DNA from: Rhodoplanes azumiensis | GTDB taxonomy: Bacteria > Pseudomonadota > Alphaproteobacteria > Rhizobiales > Xanthobacteraceae | Assembly: GCF_042682915.1 (NCBI RefSeq) | Contig: NZ_JBHUIW010000016.1 | Coordinates: forward strand, 72,637-136,636 | DNA length: 64,000 bases | Direction: 5' to 3' | Shown here: piece by piece, positions 29,667-38,252 of the stretch | How the letters are laid out: every line of letters starts with the position of its first letter | How positions within the stretch are numbered: position 1 is the stretch's first letter | The notes under the pieces: model-generated | Seen by the model: the letters and a program-made list of their open reading frames with translations, nothing else | Database searches by the model: none | Told to the model about the DNA's origin: nothing | Translations under genes and position numbers: made by a program

Positions 29667-31427
29667 ATGCTCTCCCGCATGTTTCGCGCGGCCGCGGTTC
29701 GCGCGACCGTGGTGGTCGCCGCGCTGCTCGTCGCGCTGTTCGCCGGAACGGCGACCGCTGTCGCCCACGAAGGTCACGATCACGGCGACCAGTCGGCCGC
29801 ACCGGCCCATGTGCTGCCGCGCGGCGAGGCGACCAGCGGGCCGTTCCAACTCGTCGGCGTCCTCAACGGTGACGAGCTGGCCCTGTGGCTCGACGACTTC
29901 GCCACCAACCGGCCCATCACGAACGCGACTCTCGAGATCGAGACCCCGCAAGGGCCGGTGACGGCCGAGCCGCGACCGGCGGACGGCAGCTTCCGCCTGA
30001 AGGCGCCCTGGCTCGCGGCCGGCCGCTCTGCCGCCGACACATCCGCCGGCGCCGCCGCCTCAGGGCATGTCGATCTCGCCGTCACGGTGACGGCCGGCGA
30101 CGCGATCGAGATCCTCGCGCTCACGATCGAGACCGGTGGAGCGGCGACCACCGCGGCTCCGGCCGACGCCGGCACCTGGGCGGCCTGGACGGCTCGCCTC
30201 GGTGCGCTCGGTCGGCCGGCCGTGCTGTCGACGCTCGCCGGTGGCATCGCGGCGGGCCTGCTGCTCGCCGGCCTGTTCGGGCGACGCCGCGCCGCCGCCG
30301 TGCCGCTCGCCGCGGTCGGGCTTCTCGCCGCGATCGGCCTCGGGCTCCTGCAGCAGCAGAGTATCGCGCACGAAGAGCGCACCGCCGACGCGCGTCCTCC
30401 GGCGCCCCGGCCGACCGCGATCGCGGTCGCCGAGCGGGCGCAGCGCCAGACCGACGGCACCCTCTTCGTGCCCAAGGCGGTGCAGCGCATCTTCGCCCTG
30501 GAGAACACCCTCTCGGCCACCGGCAGCACCCGTCGCGCCGTCGAGCTGCCGGGCCGCATCATCCCGGACCCGGACGCCGCGGGCTACGTGCAGACCGCCG
30601 TCGGCGGCCGCTTGGCGCCGCCACCCGGCGGCTTTCCCCGGCTCGGAGCGACCGTGAAAGCGGGCGACGTGCTCGCCTATGTCACGCCGCCCGTGCAGGC
30701 GATCGACGCCTCCGACATGCGCCAGCGCCAGGGCGAGCTCGACCAGCAGATCGCCATCGTCGAGCGCCGCATCGCCCGCTGGGAGCCGCTCGCCGCCGCC
30801 GGCGCCGTGACCCGCACCCAGCTCGAGGAGGCCCGGCTCGAGCTGAAGGGCCTCGCCGACCGCCGCGCTGCGCTCGACCGTGTTCGTCGCGAGCCGGAGG
30901 CGCTGGTCGCGCCGGTGTCCGGCATCGTCGCCGACGGCGTGCCGGTCGCCGGCCAGATCGCCCAGACCAACGCGATCGTGTTCCAGATCGTCGACCCGAC
31001 GCGCCTGTGGGTCGAGGCGATGAGCTTCGATCCGCTCGACGGCCTCGCCCAGGCGAGCGCCGTGACGGCCGGCGGCACCACGCTGCCGCTCGCCTTCCGG
31101 GGCGCCGGCTTCGCCGACCGCGGCCAAGCCATCCCGGTGCACTTCGCCGTCACGGGCGACACCAAGGGCATTCGCACCGGCCAGTTCGTCACCGTGGTGG
31201 CGGCGACCGGCGAGACCACCTCCGGCATCGCGGTGCCCCGCTCCGCCGTGGTGCGCGGCAGCGACGGCCAGGCCCAGGTGTTCGACCACGTCTCGGCCGA
31301 GCGCTTCGTGGCGCGCCCGGTGCGCACCGCGCCGCTCGACGGCGACCGCGTGCTGATCCTGGCCGGCGTCGAGCCGGGCCGGCGGATCGTCGTGCAGGGC
31401 GCGCCGCTCCTCGACAACGTGCGCTGA
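29667..31427 (+). CDS. RND efflux periplasmic adaptor with N-terminal metal-binding extension
   Basis: 586 residues, about 200 more than a typical CzcB. A signal peptide is followed by AHEGHDHGD and a beta-rich domain (residues 40-160), then two membrane-like hydrophobic stretches (about 195-245) before the adaptor proper. From residue 265 on come the barrel-sandwich halves, a short coiled coil (RQRQGELDQQIAIVERRIAR) and VSGIVADGVPVAGQ. The adaptor delivers periplasmic metal to the pump. The extra N-terminal module with His may be a metal donor domain. It ends nine bases before the pump gene. Confidence 0.87.
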   Translation: MLSRMFRAAAVRATVVVAALLVALFAGTATAVAHEGHDHGDQSAAPAHVLPRGEATSGPFQLVGVLNGDELALWLDDFATNRPITNATLEIETPQGPVTAEPRPADGSFRLKAPWLAAGRSAADTSAGAAASGHVDLAVTVTAGDAIEILALTIETGGAATTAAPADAGTWAAWTARLGALGRPAVLSTLAGGIAAGLLLAGLFGRRRAAAVPLAAVGLLAAIGLGLLQQQSIAHEERTADARPPAPRPTAIAVAERAQRQTDGTLFVPKAVQRIFALENTLSATGSTRRAVELPGRIIPDPDAAGYVQTAVGGRLAPPPGGFPRLGATVKAGDVLAYVTPPVQAIDASDMRQRQGELDQQIAIVERRIARWEPLAAAGAVTRTQLEEARLELKGLADRRAALDRVRREPEALVAPVSGIVADGVPVAGQIAQTNAIVFQIVDPTRLWVEAMSFDPLDGLAQASAVTAGGTTLPLAFRGAGFADRGQAIPVHFAVTGDTKGIRTGQFVTVVAATGETTSGIAVPRSAVVRGSDGQAQVFDHVSAERFVARPVRTAPLDGDRVLILAGVEPGRRIVVQGAPLLDNVR

Positions 31428-31436
31428 GGCCGCGCC

Positions 31437-34400
31437 ATGTTCACGACCCTGGTCACCCAGTCGCTGCGCAACCGCATCCTGGTGCTGGCGCTCGCCGCCG
31501 TGCTGATCGTCGTCGGGATGTTCAGCGTGTCGCGCCTGCCCGTCGACGTCTTCCCCGACCTCAATCGCCAGACCATCACCATCATGACCGAGGCGGAGGG
31601 GCTCGCCCCGCCCGAGGTCGAGCTGCTCGTCACCTACCCGATCGAGACGCGGTTGAACGGGGCGCCGGGCGTCACCCGCATCCGCTCGGTGTCGGGCGTC
31701 GGCCTGTCAATCGTCTATGTCGAGTTCGAGTGGGGCGGCGACATCTACCGCAACCGCCAGCTCGTCGCCGAGCGGCTCGCGCTGGTGCGCGATCAGCTCC
31801 CGCCCGAGGTGACCCCGATGATGGGGCCGGTCTCCTCGCTGATGGGCCAGATCGTGATGATCGCCATGACCAGTGAGACCGCGACCCCGATGGAGCTGCG
31901 CGAGACCGCCGACTTCGTGGTGCGGCCGCGGCTCCTCGCCATTCCGGGCGTCGCCCAGGTGATCCCGATGGGCGGCGAGGTACGCCAGTATCGCGTCTCG
32001 CCGCAGCCGCCGGCGCTGCGCGCGCTCGGCGTGAGCTACGAGCAGATCGAGAAGGCCCTGACCGCCTTCGGCGCCAATGCGGGCGGCGGCTTCGCCGACC
32101 TCGACGCGCGCGAGGTGCTGATCCGCAACATCGGGCGCACGACGAACCTCGACGATCTGCGCAACGTCGTCGTCGCCACCGTCGACGGGCGACCCGTGTT
32201 CCTGCACCAGGTCGCGACCGTCGACTACGCGGCGCGCGCCAAACGCGGCGACTCCGGCTACATGGGCAAGCCCGCCGTCGTGGTCGCGGTGGAGAAGCAG
32301 CCCGACGTCGACACGGTGGCGCTGACGCGGCGCATCGAGGAGGCCGTCAAGGAGCTCGAGCCGTCGCTGCCGCACGGCATCTCGCTCGCCAACCCGATGT
32401 TCCGCCAGGCCGACTTCATCGAGACCTCGATCCGCAACGTCGAGACCGTGCTGATCGAGGCCGGCATCGTCGTCGCCGTGGTGCTGTTCGCCTTCCTGCT
32501 GAACTGGCGCACCACCGTGATCTCGCTGACCGCGATTCCGATGTCGATCCTGATCACGGCCGTGGTGTTCCACCTCGCCGGCCTGTCGATCAACACCATG
32601 ACGCTCGGCGGCATCGCCATCGCGATCGGCGAGCTGGTCGACGACGCCGTCGTCGACGTGGAGAACATCTTCCGGCGCCTGCGCGAGAACGTCGCGCTCG
32701 GCTCGCCCCGCCCGGTGTTCGACGTGGTGGTCGGCGCCTCGCAGGAGGTGCGCTCCGGCATCGTCTACGCCACCGCCATCATCGTGATGGTGTTCGTGCC
32801 GCTGTTCGCGCTCGGCGGCGTCGAGGGCAAGCTGTTCGCGCCGCTCGGCCAGGCCTACATCGTCTCGATCCTGGCGAGCCTCCTGGTGTCGATCACGCTG
32901 ACGCCCGTGATGGCCTTCTACATGCTGCCGGCGCTCGGCCGGCACGCCCATCGCGAGGGCTTTCTCGTCCGCGTGCTCAAGCGCGGCTATGCGGCGACGC
33001 TGCGCCGCGCCTACGGCGACGGCGGGCCGATCCTCGCCGCCACCGTGGCGCTGGTGATCGCCGCCGGCGCGGCGGCGCTGTCTCTGCCGCGCGTCTTCCT
33101 GCCGCCCTTCAACGAGGGCACCTTCACGATCCTGCTCACCTTCAATCCCGGCGTATCGCTGCCCGAGTCGAACCGCGTCGGCACCATCGCCGAGCGCCTC
33201 CTGATGGACGTGCCGGGGATCCGCACGGTCGGCCGGCGCACCGGCCGGGCCGAGCTCGACGAGCACGCCGAGGGCATCCACGTCACCGAACTCGAGGTGG
33301 CGCTCGACCGCGGCCGGCCCAAGCAGGAGATCGTCGCCGACATCAGGGCGCGGCTCGCCGTGCTGCCGCTGTCGCTCAACATCGGCCAGCCGATCTCGCA
33401 CCGGCTCGACCACATGCTGTCCGGCATCCGCTCGGAGCTCGCCCTGAAAGTGTTCGGCGAGGATCTCGACACCATGCGGACGGTCGCCGAGAGCTTTCGC
33501 GAGAAGCTCGCCGGCATCCCCGGCGTCGTCGACCTGCAGGTCGAGAAGCAGGTGCGCATCCCGCAACTCGAGGTGAGGGTCGACTACGGCCGCGCCGCGC
33601 TCTACGGCGTGCAGCCGGCCGCCGTGGTCGATCAGCTCGGACGCCTGTCGAACGGCCGCGTCGTCTCGCGGGTGATCGACGGCGTCCGACGCTTCGACGT
33701 GGTGATGCGTCTGCCCGAGCGGCTGCGCACCACCGGCGGGCTCGGCGATCTGCTGATCGAGACGCCACGCGGCTGGATCCCGGCCCGCCTGATCGCCGAC
33801 ATCCGCGAGACCGACGGGCCGAACCAGATTCTGCGCGAGAACGCACGGCGCCGCATCGTCGTGCTCGCCAACGGCGACGGCTCGACCGACATGGCCGGAA
33901 TCGTCGCGTCGATCAGGAACGTCATCGCGGAGACGCCGCTGCCGCAGGGCGTGACGGCCCGGCTCGAAGGCACGTTCCAGGCCCAGGAGGAGGCCGCCCG
34001 CACCATCGGGCTCCTGTCGCTGGTGTCGCTGGCGATGATCTTCGCGATCCTGTACGGCCGCTATCGTTCGGCCGTGCTGGCGCTGATCATCATGGGCAGC
34101 GTGCCGCTGGCGCTGATCGGCTCCGTGGCGGCGCTGTGGATCGCCGGCGAGCCCCTGTCTGTCGCCAGCATGGTGGGCTTCATCACGCTCACCGGCATCG
34201 CGGCCCGCAACGGCATCCTCAAGATCAGCCACATCGCCAACCTGGCGGTGAGCGAGGGCATGCCGTTCGGCCGCGAACTCGTCACCCGCGGCTGCCTGGA
34301 GCGGATGACGCCGGTGCTGATGACGGCGCTCTCGGCCGGCGTCGCGCTGGTGCCGCTGCTGATCGACGCCTCGGGCGCCGGCAAGGAGATCCTGCACCCG

Positions 34401-34574
34401 GTCGCGGTCACGATCTTCGGCGGGCTGATCAGCGCGACGCTGCTCGACGCCTTCGTGACGCCGATCCTGGTGCTGCGGCTCGGCGAGAAGCCGATCGCAC
34501 GGCTGTGCGCCGTCGCGGCCGAACGCGCCACCGACTCCGCCACCGCGGCGACGCCCGCGCCGGCGACCTTCTGA
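31437..34574 (+). CDS. Heavy-metal efflux RND pump, CzcA/CusA family
   Basis: 1045 residues, the standard size. Twelve helices and two large periplasmic loops are visible: TM1 (ILVLALAAVLIVVGMFSV), DVFPDLNRQ, and a second repeat from about residue 525. TM4 has GELVDDAVVDVENIFRR, where CzcA pumps hold the acidic residues for proton coupling; the doubled Asp differs from the usual DGAVVMVEN. The pump uses the proton gradient to expel divalent or monovalent metals. The specific metal cannot be inferred safely. No outer membrane factor gene is in the operon. Confidence 0.93.
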   Translation: MFTTLVTQSLRNRILVLALAAVLIVVGMFSVSRLPVDVFPDLNRQTITIMTEAEGLAPPEVELLVTYPIETRLNGAPGVTRIRSVSGVGLSIVYVEFEWGGDIYRNRQLVAERLALVRDQLPPEVTPMMGPVSSLMGQIVMIAMTSETATPMELRETADFVVRPRLLAIPGVAQVIPMGGEVRQYRVSPQPPALRALGVSYEQIEKALTAFGANAGGGFADLDAREVLIRNIGRTTNLDDLRNVVVATVDGRPVFLHQVATVDYAARAKRGDSGYMGKPAVVVAVEKQPDVDTVALTRRIEEAVKELEPSLPHGISLANPMFRQADFIETSIRNVETVLIEAGIVVAVVLFAFLLNWRTTVISLTAIPMSILITAVVFHLAGLSINTMTLGGIAIAIGELVDDAVVDVENIFRRLRENVALGSPRPVFDVVVGASQEVRSGIVYATAIIVMVFVPLFALGGVEGKLFAPLGQAYIVSILASLLVSITLTPVMAFYMLPALGRHAHREGFLVRVLKRGYAATLRRAYGDGGPILAATVALVIAAGAAALSLPRVFLPPFNEGTFTILLTFNPGVSLPESNRVGTIAERLLMDVPGIRTVGRRTGRAELDEHAEGIHVTELEVALDRGRPKQEIVADIRARLAVLPLSLNIGQPISHRLDHMLSGIRSELALKVFGEDLDTMRTVAESFREKLAGIPGVVDLQVEKQVRIPQLEVRVDYGRAALYGVQPAAVVDQLGRLSNGRVVSRVIDGVRRFDVVMRLPERLRTTGGLGDLLIETPRGWIPARLIADIRETDGPNQILRENARRRIVVLANGDGSTDMAGIVASIRNVIAETPLPQGVTARLEGTFQAQEEAARTIGLLSLVSLAMIFAILYGRYRSAVLALIIMGSVPLALIGSVAALWIAGEPLSVASMVGFITLTGIAARNGILKISHIANLAVSEGMPFGRELVTRGCLERMTPVLMTALSAGVALVPLLIDASGAGKEILHPVAVTIFGGLISATLLDAFVTPILVLRLGEKPIARLCAVAAERATDSATAATPAPATF

Positions 34575-34605
34575 TCCTTCATCTCACACGAACAGGAGAA
34601 CCCCG

Positions 34606-35007
34606 ATGATCACCCGACGCATCCTGCTCACCAGCGCCGCCCTCGCGACCTCCGCGCTGACGGCCGGCCCCGTGCTCCTCGCGCCCGCACCGGCTCTCGC
34701 CCACAACCCGAAGCCGAGCCACGGCGGCCGCATCGTCATCGCCGGCCAATATCACGTCGAGCTGGTGATCGCGGGCACGACCGTGTCGGCCTATCTGCTC
34801 GGCCACGACGACAAGCCGCGCGACGCCGCCGGTCACCAGGGCTTCGCCCTGCTGGTCGTCGACGGCAAGAGCCAGCGCGTGCCGCTCGTGCCGGCCGGGC
34901 CGAACCGGCTCGAAGGGACGGCCCCGGCGCCGCTGCCGCCGACCGCCAAGGCGGTCGTGCAGATCACCGCCCCGGGGGGCGCCACGGCGCAGGCCAAGTT
35001 CGATTGA
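34606..35007 (+). CDS. Secreted hypothetical protein ending the metal efflux operon
   Basis: 133 residues with a signal peptide (MITRRILLTSAALATSALTA... cleaved after ALA). The mature part begins HNPKPSHGGRIVIAGQYHVELV and is a small beta-rich domain of about 100 residues; four histidines fall in its first half. It starts 31 bases after the pump stop behind CAGGAGAAC. A periplasmic metal chaperone or sensor is inferred from context; no family name can be given. Confidence 0.7.
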   Translation: MITRRILLTSAALATSALTAGPVLLAPAPALAHNPKPSHGGRIVIAGQYHVELVIAGTTVSAYLLGHDDKPRDAAGHQGFALLVVDGKSQRVPLVPAGPNRLEGTAPAPLPPTAKAVVQITAPGGATAQAKFD

Positions 35008-35356
35008 CGCCCGGCGGTTCGGTGGAAGACGATGCCGCGCGGGTGGCGTCGTCCGCGCAGGCGGGTGTCCCGGCAACCGCCGACGCCCGTCGTCGTCGTC
35101 GCGACGCCGCGGCGGACCGGGCGCTGCGCCTTCGCGGAGCGCGACGACTGAGAGGTTTCGGCCACGGTGTCGGCCGCGAGGTGTGACCGATCGGCGGGGC
35201 ACGTGACGCGCCTCGCGGCGGGTTTCGGAGCGGGCGGAACGACACCCACGATCGCCTCGATCGGGCGGCTTCCATCGGGATGCCGGCAGGGGCAAGATCG
35301 CCGACGCTTCACGCCGTCCTGCACGGCCTCGCTTCGGTGTCTCCCACGAGGGTCTC
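35008..35356. other. Intergenic region, no feature seen
   Basis: About 350 bases between the metal efflux operon and the acetyltransferase. No supported ORF, RNA or clear promoter is visible. There is a CGTCGTCGTCGTCG simple-sequence stretch near 35090. Confidence 0.4.
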
Positions 35357-35926
35357 TTGTCCCGTCCGTCCGACTCGTCCCCGACTCGGCTGCGCGATTG
35401 CGCGGCCGGCGATCTCCCGGCCGTCACGGCCATCTACGCCGAGGCGGTCCGCCACGGGCGCGCCAGTTTCGAGCTCGAGCCCCCCGATCTCGCCGAGATG
35501 ACGCGGCGGCGCGACGCCCTGGTCGCAGGCGGCTTTCCGTATCTGGTCGCCGAGATCGACGGCACGATCGCCGGCTACGCCTATGCGGGGCCGTATCGGT
35601 CGCGGCCCGCCTATGCCTGGACGGTGGAGAACTCGGTCTATGTCGCGCCGCCGATGCAGGGCCGCGGCCTCGGCCTCGCGCTGCTGACGAGGCTTATCGA
35701 CGCGGCGACGGCGCACGGCTTCCGCCAGATGATCGCGGTGATCGGCGACTCGGCGAACCACGCCTCGATCCGGCTGCACACCCGCGCCGGCTTCGCACCG
35801 GTCGGGGTGCTGCGGGCGAGCGGCTTCAAGCACGGCGTCTGGCTCGACAGCGTGCTCATGCAGCGCGCGCTGGGCGACGGCGACCGCACGCCGCCCGCCG
35901 TTCCGGCCGCCCCGACCGCCCGATGA
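35357..35926 (+). CDS. GNAT acetyltransferase, phosphinothricin/methionine-sulfoximine type
   Basis: 189 residues. The start is TTG with GAGG six bases upstream. The fold of Pat/MddA acetyltransferases is clear: RDCAAGDLPAVTAIYAEAV, ASFELEPP near residue 38, VYVAPPMQGRGLGLALL with the acetyl-CoA QGRGLG loop, and the ending HASIRLHTRAGF and GVWLDSVLMQR. Members acetylate methionine sulfone, methionine sulfoximine or the herbicide phosphinothricin. Its stop overlaps the ATG of the following MFS gene (ATGA), so they are co-expressed. Confidence 0.9.
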   Translation: MSRPSDSSPTRLRDCAAGDLPAVTAIYAEAVRHGRASFELEPPDLAEMTRRRDALVAGGFPYLVAEIDGTIAGYAYAGPYRSRPAYAWTVENSVYVAPPMQGRGLGLALLTRLIDAATAHGFRQMIAVIGDSANHASIRLHTRAGFAPVGVLRASGFKHGVWLDSVLMQRALGDGDRTPPAVPAAPTAR

Positions 35927-37119
35927 ACGCCGGCAGCGGGATCTCGCGACGCCTGGTCGCGGCACTGGGCGCCGGGCAGCTCGTGCTGTGGGGCGTGTCC
36001 TACTATCTGGTCGGCGTGCTGGGCGACCCGATGGTGGCCGACCTCGGCTGGTCGCGCACCGCCGTCTATGGCGGCTTCGCGCTGGCGCTGGTGGTGATGG
36101 GCATCGTCTCGGCGCCGGTCGGCCGTGCCGTCGATCGCCTCGGCGGGCGGCAGGTGATGACGGCCGGCTCGCTGCTCACCGCACTCGGCTGCGCCGGGCT
36201 CGCCGCCACGACCGGGCCGATCTCGTTCGTCGCCGCCTGGGCCTGCCTCGGCCTCGCGATGCGGATGACGCTCTACGAGGCCGCCTTCGCGGCGCTGGTG
36301 CGGATCGGCGGCCGTGAGGCGCGCCCCGCCATCGCCCAGATCACGCTTCTCGGCGGGCTCGCGTCGAGCGTGTTCTGGCCGATCGGCGATCTTCTGAACA
36401 AGGGCTTCGGGTGGCGCGGCGCGGCGCTCGGCTACGCCCTGTTCGCGCTCGCCACCGTGCCGATCCACCGGTCGATCCCGGACGCTCGCGCGTCCGACCG
36501 CCCGGTGCCGGCCGGCACCACCCCGCCGCCGGCCCCGCTCGCCGCGACGCCGGCGCAGCACCGTACCGCCGCCGTGCTCTACGCCACCGCCGTGACCGTG
36601 ACGGCGTTTCTGGCGGCCGCCATGTCGGCCCACATGATCGGGTTGATGGCCGGCCTGGGCCTCGGCGCCGGAGCCGCCGTGTGGATGTCGGCGCTGCGCG
36701 GGGTGGGCCAGTCCACGGCGCGCCTCGGCGAGGTGGCGCTCGGCGGCCGTAGCGACCCGTTGACGCTCGGCACGCTCGCGGCCGCGCTGCTGCCGCTCGG
36801 CTTCGTGGTCGGGCTGTGGGGCGGCGTGTCGCTGGCCGCGGCCGCCGTGTTCGCGCTCGCCTACGGGGCCGGCAACGGGCTGATGACCGTGGTGCGCGGC
36901 ACCCAGCCGCTGGTGCTGTTCGACCATGCCACCTACGGCGCCCTGGTCGGTCGACTCACGGCGGCGAGCTTCTTCGTCTCGGCGGCCGCCCCCGTGACCT
37001 ATGCGGCGGTGATCGATCGGTTCGGAGCAGGTGTGGCCTTGGTCGGCTCGGCCATGCTGGGCACCGTCGTGCTGGCCTGCGCGGCGGCTCTGCTTTTCAT
37101 GTTCCGCCAGCCGCGATAG
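35923..37119 (+). CDS. MFS transporter
   Basis: 398 residues, twelve helices. GRAVDRLGGRQ is the loop after helix 2. The gene overlaps the acetyltransferase stop by four bases. The start ATG at 35923 gives MNAGSGISRRLVAALGAGQL, leading straight into helix 1. It may export the acetylated product or import amino-acid analogues, but this is only association. Confidence 0.85.
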   Translation: MNAGSGISRRLVAALGAGQLVLWGVSYYLVGVLGDPMVADLGWSRTAVYGGFALALVVMGIVSAPVGRAVDRLGGRQVMTAGSLLTALGCAGLAATTGPISFVAAWACLGLAMRMTLYEAAFAALVRIGGREARPAIAQITLLGGLASSVFWPIGDLLNKGFGWRGAALGYALFALATVPIHRSIPDARASDRPVPAGTTPPPAPLAATPAQHRTAAVLYATAVTVTAFLAAAMSAHMIGLMAGLGLGAGAAVWMSALRGVGQSTARLGEVALGGRSDPLTLGTLAAALLPLGFVVGLWGGVSLAAAAVFALAYGAGNGLMTVVRGTQPLVLFDHATYGALVGRLTAASFFVSAAAPVTYAAVIDRFGAGVALVGSAMLGTVVLACAAALLFMFRQPR

Positions 37120-37150
37120 GTCGCCGCGACCTCATGTAAGAGCTCCGCTC

Positions 37151-37222
37151 GTCCCCACGAAGGCGGAAACCCAGAGGCCGCCGACGCGAGGTTCCGGAAT
37201 CTCGCCTTCGCGGGAATGAACG
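37151..37222. repeat. Intergenic inverted repeat (CGAAGGCG type)
   Basis: The left arm CCCACGAAGGCGGAA and right arm CGCCTTCGCGGGAATGA are nearly complementary, with about 40 bases between. Elements of this pattern (CCGCGAAGGCGGGAA...) are frequent between genes in alphaproteobacteria. It separates the convergent MFS and pflA genes and may end both transcripts. Confidence 0.55.
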
Positions 37223-37256
37223 GAGGATCGGGCGGGTGCCGTGCCCGCCGTTCGGA

Positions 37257-38075
37257 TCAGCGGACCGTGAGACCGCGCGTTCTGAAGATCGCGATCGCCG
37301 CCGCGATCTGCTCGGCGGTCGGCACCGGCGTGTCGCCGAGCGGATAGGCGCGGCCGAGCGCCGCCCATTTGTGCTCGCCGAGCCGGTGATACGGCAGCAC
37401 GTCGACCTGCTGCACCAGCGGGCCGAGACCGACCAGGAAGTCGGCGAGCCGGGCGATGTCGGCTTCGCCGTCGGTGAGGCCGGGCACCAGCACGTAGCGG
37501 ATCCACAAGGGCTTGCCGAGCCGCACCATGCGCCGCGCGAACTCGAGCGTCGGACCGAGCGCGCGGCCGGTGATCTCCTTGTAGACGGCCGGATCGGAAT
37601 GCTTGATGTCGAGCATCACGAGATCGACCGGGTCGAACCAGGCGTCGGCGACCTTGCCGCCGAGGAAGCCCGTGGTGTCGAGCGCCGTGTGCAGGCGCAG
37701 GTCGTCGTGCAGGCGCCTCAACAGCGCGCCGACGAAGCCGGGCTGGCTCATCGGCTCGCCCCCCGAGACCGTGACGCCGCCGGCGAGGCGCAGAAAGCCG
37801 CGATACGGCGCGATCTCGGCGATCGCCTCGTCGAGATCGACGCGGCGGCCGCCCTTCGTGGTCCAGGTGTCGGGGTTGTGGCAGTAGACGCAGCGCAGCG
37901 GACAGCCGGCGACGAAGTAGACGAACCGCATGCCCGGGCCGTCGCCCGCCGCCCCGGTCTCGACCGAGTGCAGGAACCCGACCGGCGCCTGGTCGGCTTC
38001 GGTGCCGGCGGGCGGCACGATCATGCCGCCGGGCCGACCGACGGGGGCGTGAATCAAAGAGGGCTCGGGGGTCAT
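37257..38075 (-). CDS. pflA: Pyruvate formate-lyase activating enzyme
   Basis: 272 residues from the ATG at MTPEPSL. This radical SAM enzyme installs the glycyl radical on PflB. The cluster motif CPLRCVYC (CxxxCxxC) is near residue 57, GGVTVSGGEP near 100 is the SAM-binding GGE, and the C-terminal VDVLPYHRLGEHKW is specific to PflA. A 20-residue N-terminal extension precedes the domain. It lies 177 bases after pflB on the same strand; a family A repeat sits between the two. Confidence 0.92.
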   Translation of the reverse strand: MTPEPSLIHAPVGRPGGMIVPPAGTEADQAPVGFLHSVETGAAGDGPGMRFVYFVAGCPLRCVYCHNPDTWTTKGGRRVDLDEAIAEIAPYRGFLRLAGGVTVSGGEPMSQPGFVGALLRRLHDDLRLHTALDTTGFLGGKVADAWFDPVDLVMLDIKHSDPAVYKEITGRALGPTLEFARRMVRLGKPLWIRYVLVPGLTDGEADIARLADFLVGLGPLVQQVDVLPYHRLGEHKWAALGRAYPLGDTPVPTAEQIAAAIAIFRTRGLTVR

Positions 38076-38107
38076 CGTCTCGTTCTCTTTCGACCGATCC
38101 CCCCCGG

Positions 38108-38212
38108 TCATTCCGGGGCGCGGGCGGAAACCCCGCGAGCCCGGAATCCATAATCACAGACCGGGGTTATGGATTCCGGACAGCCGACCTGCGGTCGGCT
38201 TCCGGAATGACG
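38108..38212. repeat. Intergenic palindromic repeat, family A copy 2
   Basis: Same design as the copy at 8351: TCATTCCGG...CCCGGAATCCATAA, a short spacer, then TTATGGATTCCGG... and TTCCGGAATGACG. The right half holds an inner hairpin CAGCCGACC-TGCGGTCGGCT. It lies between pflB and pflA, where a hairpin could tune relative expression of the large lyase and its activase. Confidence 0.75.
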
Positions 38213-38252
38213 AGGAGGATCCGATGCCTCACGGCATGGGCCAGCGTCATGA

